Shown here piece by piece: positions 7,331-7,622 of a stretch of 7,622 nt of DNA. This DNA is from Candidatus Baldrarchaeota archaeon (GTDB lineage: Archaea > Asgardarchaeota > Baldrarchaeia > Baldrarchaeales > DXJG01). How positions within the stretch are numbered: the stretch's first letter is position 1; each line of letters begins with the position of its first letter. The stretch lies in the NCBI GenBank assembly GCA_030587435.1, contig JAUQZC010000060.1, positions 1 to 7,622 of the forward strand. Direction: 5' to 3'. Made by a program: the position numbers and the translations under genes. Below the pieces are notes generated by a model. It worked only from the letters and a program-made list of their open reading frames with translations. It was not told the DNA's origin and did no database searches.

Positions 7331-7622
7331 ATTAATCCACTTTCCTCAAGCAGCACATAGGTTTCAAAATAAGTTAAGCCTAAATGTTCTGCGACATCAT
7401 AAATAGATAATTTTCCCTTCTTTACCTGTAACGCTAACTCTTTAAGTTTTCTTAATATTTCCGTACCATGTTCTTTAACTATTAGAGGGGTCAACTGTTC
7501 TTCTTCTTTTTTGACCAGTTTTACAAGATTATCTAAGCTTAAAACTATTTTGAAGTCTTTTGCTTTAAATTTTCCATCTGGCGTTTTTATCACATAACCT
7601 CCTGTCTCAAGTTCTAAAAGAT
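7327..7622 (-). CDS. Small HTH antitoxin-like protein, probably 5'-truncated by the window edge
   Basis: Inferred antitoxin partner of the downstream PIN protein. The C-terminal part (GKLSIYDVAEHLGLTYFETY...) looks like the helix-turn-helix tail of UPF0175/VapB-like antitoxins, where a conserved 'aAexlGls..e.y.lLee.Gi' pattern occurs. The middle is charged and helical (NLVKLVKKEEEQL), with no membrane segment. The start is uncertain. A GTG at 7593 gives 88 residues and has GGAGGT at 7597-7602, but only 3 bases separate them, which is tight. The frame stays open to the window edge and reads LLELETGGYV, a natural-looking continuation, so the real start may lie beyond 7622. Its TGA stop overlaps the TTG start of the PIN gene (TTGA), indicating translational coupling. 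The family is a judgement from the motif and the gene order; a general small DNA-binding regulator is the alternative. Confidence 0.6.
   Translation of the reverse strand, partial: LLELETGGYVIKTPDGKFKAKDFKIVLSLDNLVKLVKKEEEQLTPLIVKEHGTEILRKLKELALQVKKGKLSIYDVAEHLGLTYFETYVLLEESGLI

Overview
The window is a compact, A+T-rich piece of an archaeal chromosome with every recognisable gene on the minus strand. The archaeal assignment rests on a form III-type RuBisCO beside a ribose-1,5-bisphosphate isomerase, a short PRPP synthetase, an eIF2B-family paralogue, an Lrp/AsnC regulator, TATA-type promoters in place of -35/-10 boxes, and ribosome-binding sites matching archaeal 16S (a complete GAGGTGATC at 4616-4624). 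Several genes start with TTG or GTG. The lineage cannot be fixed from the sequence alone; an uncultivated Thermoproteota/Bathyarchaeia-like archaeon is a guess.

Layout in the direction of transcription (right to left). (1) 7622-6836: a two-gene toxin-antitoxin-like pair, a small helix-turn-helix protein (probably running past the right edge) overlapping a PIN-domain protein by 4 bases. (2) 6835-6651: a promoter region with a TATA element and an 8-bp-arm inverted repeat over the predicted transcription start. (3) 6650-2297: the core operon, an aIF2B-like protein lacking the isomerase catalytic residues, then PRPP synthetase, ribose-1,5-bisphosphate isomerase and form III RuBisCO; the last three are joined by gaps of 4 and 16 bases. 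(4) 2213-1773: an Lrp/AsnC regulator with its own promoter. (5) 1614-184: a PfkB sugar kinase with its own promoter, followed by a D-ribose pyranase (RbsD/FucU) gene broken by three apparent single-base losses. (6) 183-1: no gene, but a possible promoter for a gene leaving the window on the left.

Taken together, the genes suggest a pentose bisphosphate route: ribose ring form (RbsD, now broken), sugar kinase, ribose-5-phosphate, PRPP (Prs), ribose-1,5-bisphosphate, ribulose-1,5-bisphosphate (isomerase), two 3-phosphoglycerate (RuBisCO). No AMP phosphorylase (deoA) and no phosphoribulokinase lie in the window, so how ribose-1,5-bisphosphate is formed is open: via AMP with an enzyme encoded elsewhere, directly from PRPP, or by the PfkB kinase acting on ribose-1-phosphate.

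Most worth a second look: the catalytically altered isomerase paralogue in the same operon; an 80-bp stretch perfectly identical between the two diverged paralogues (a gene-conversion signature); the recently broken rbsD; the operator-like palindrome at the operon start; and the PIN protein whose first catalytic Asp reads Asn.
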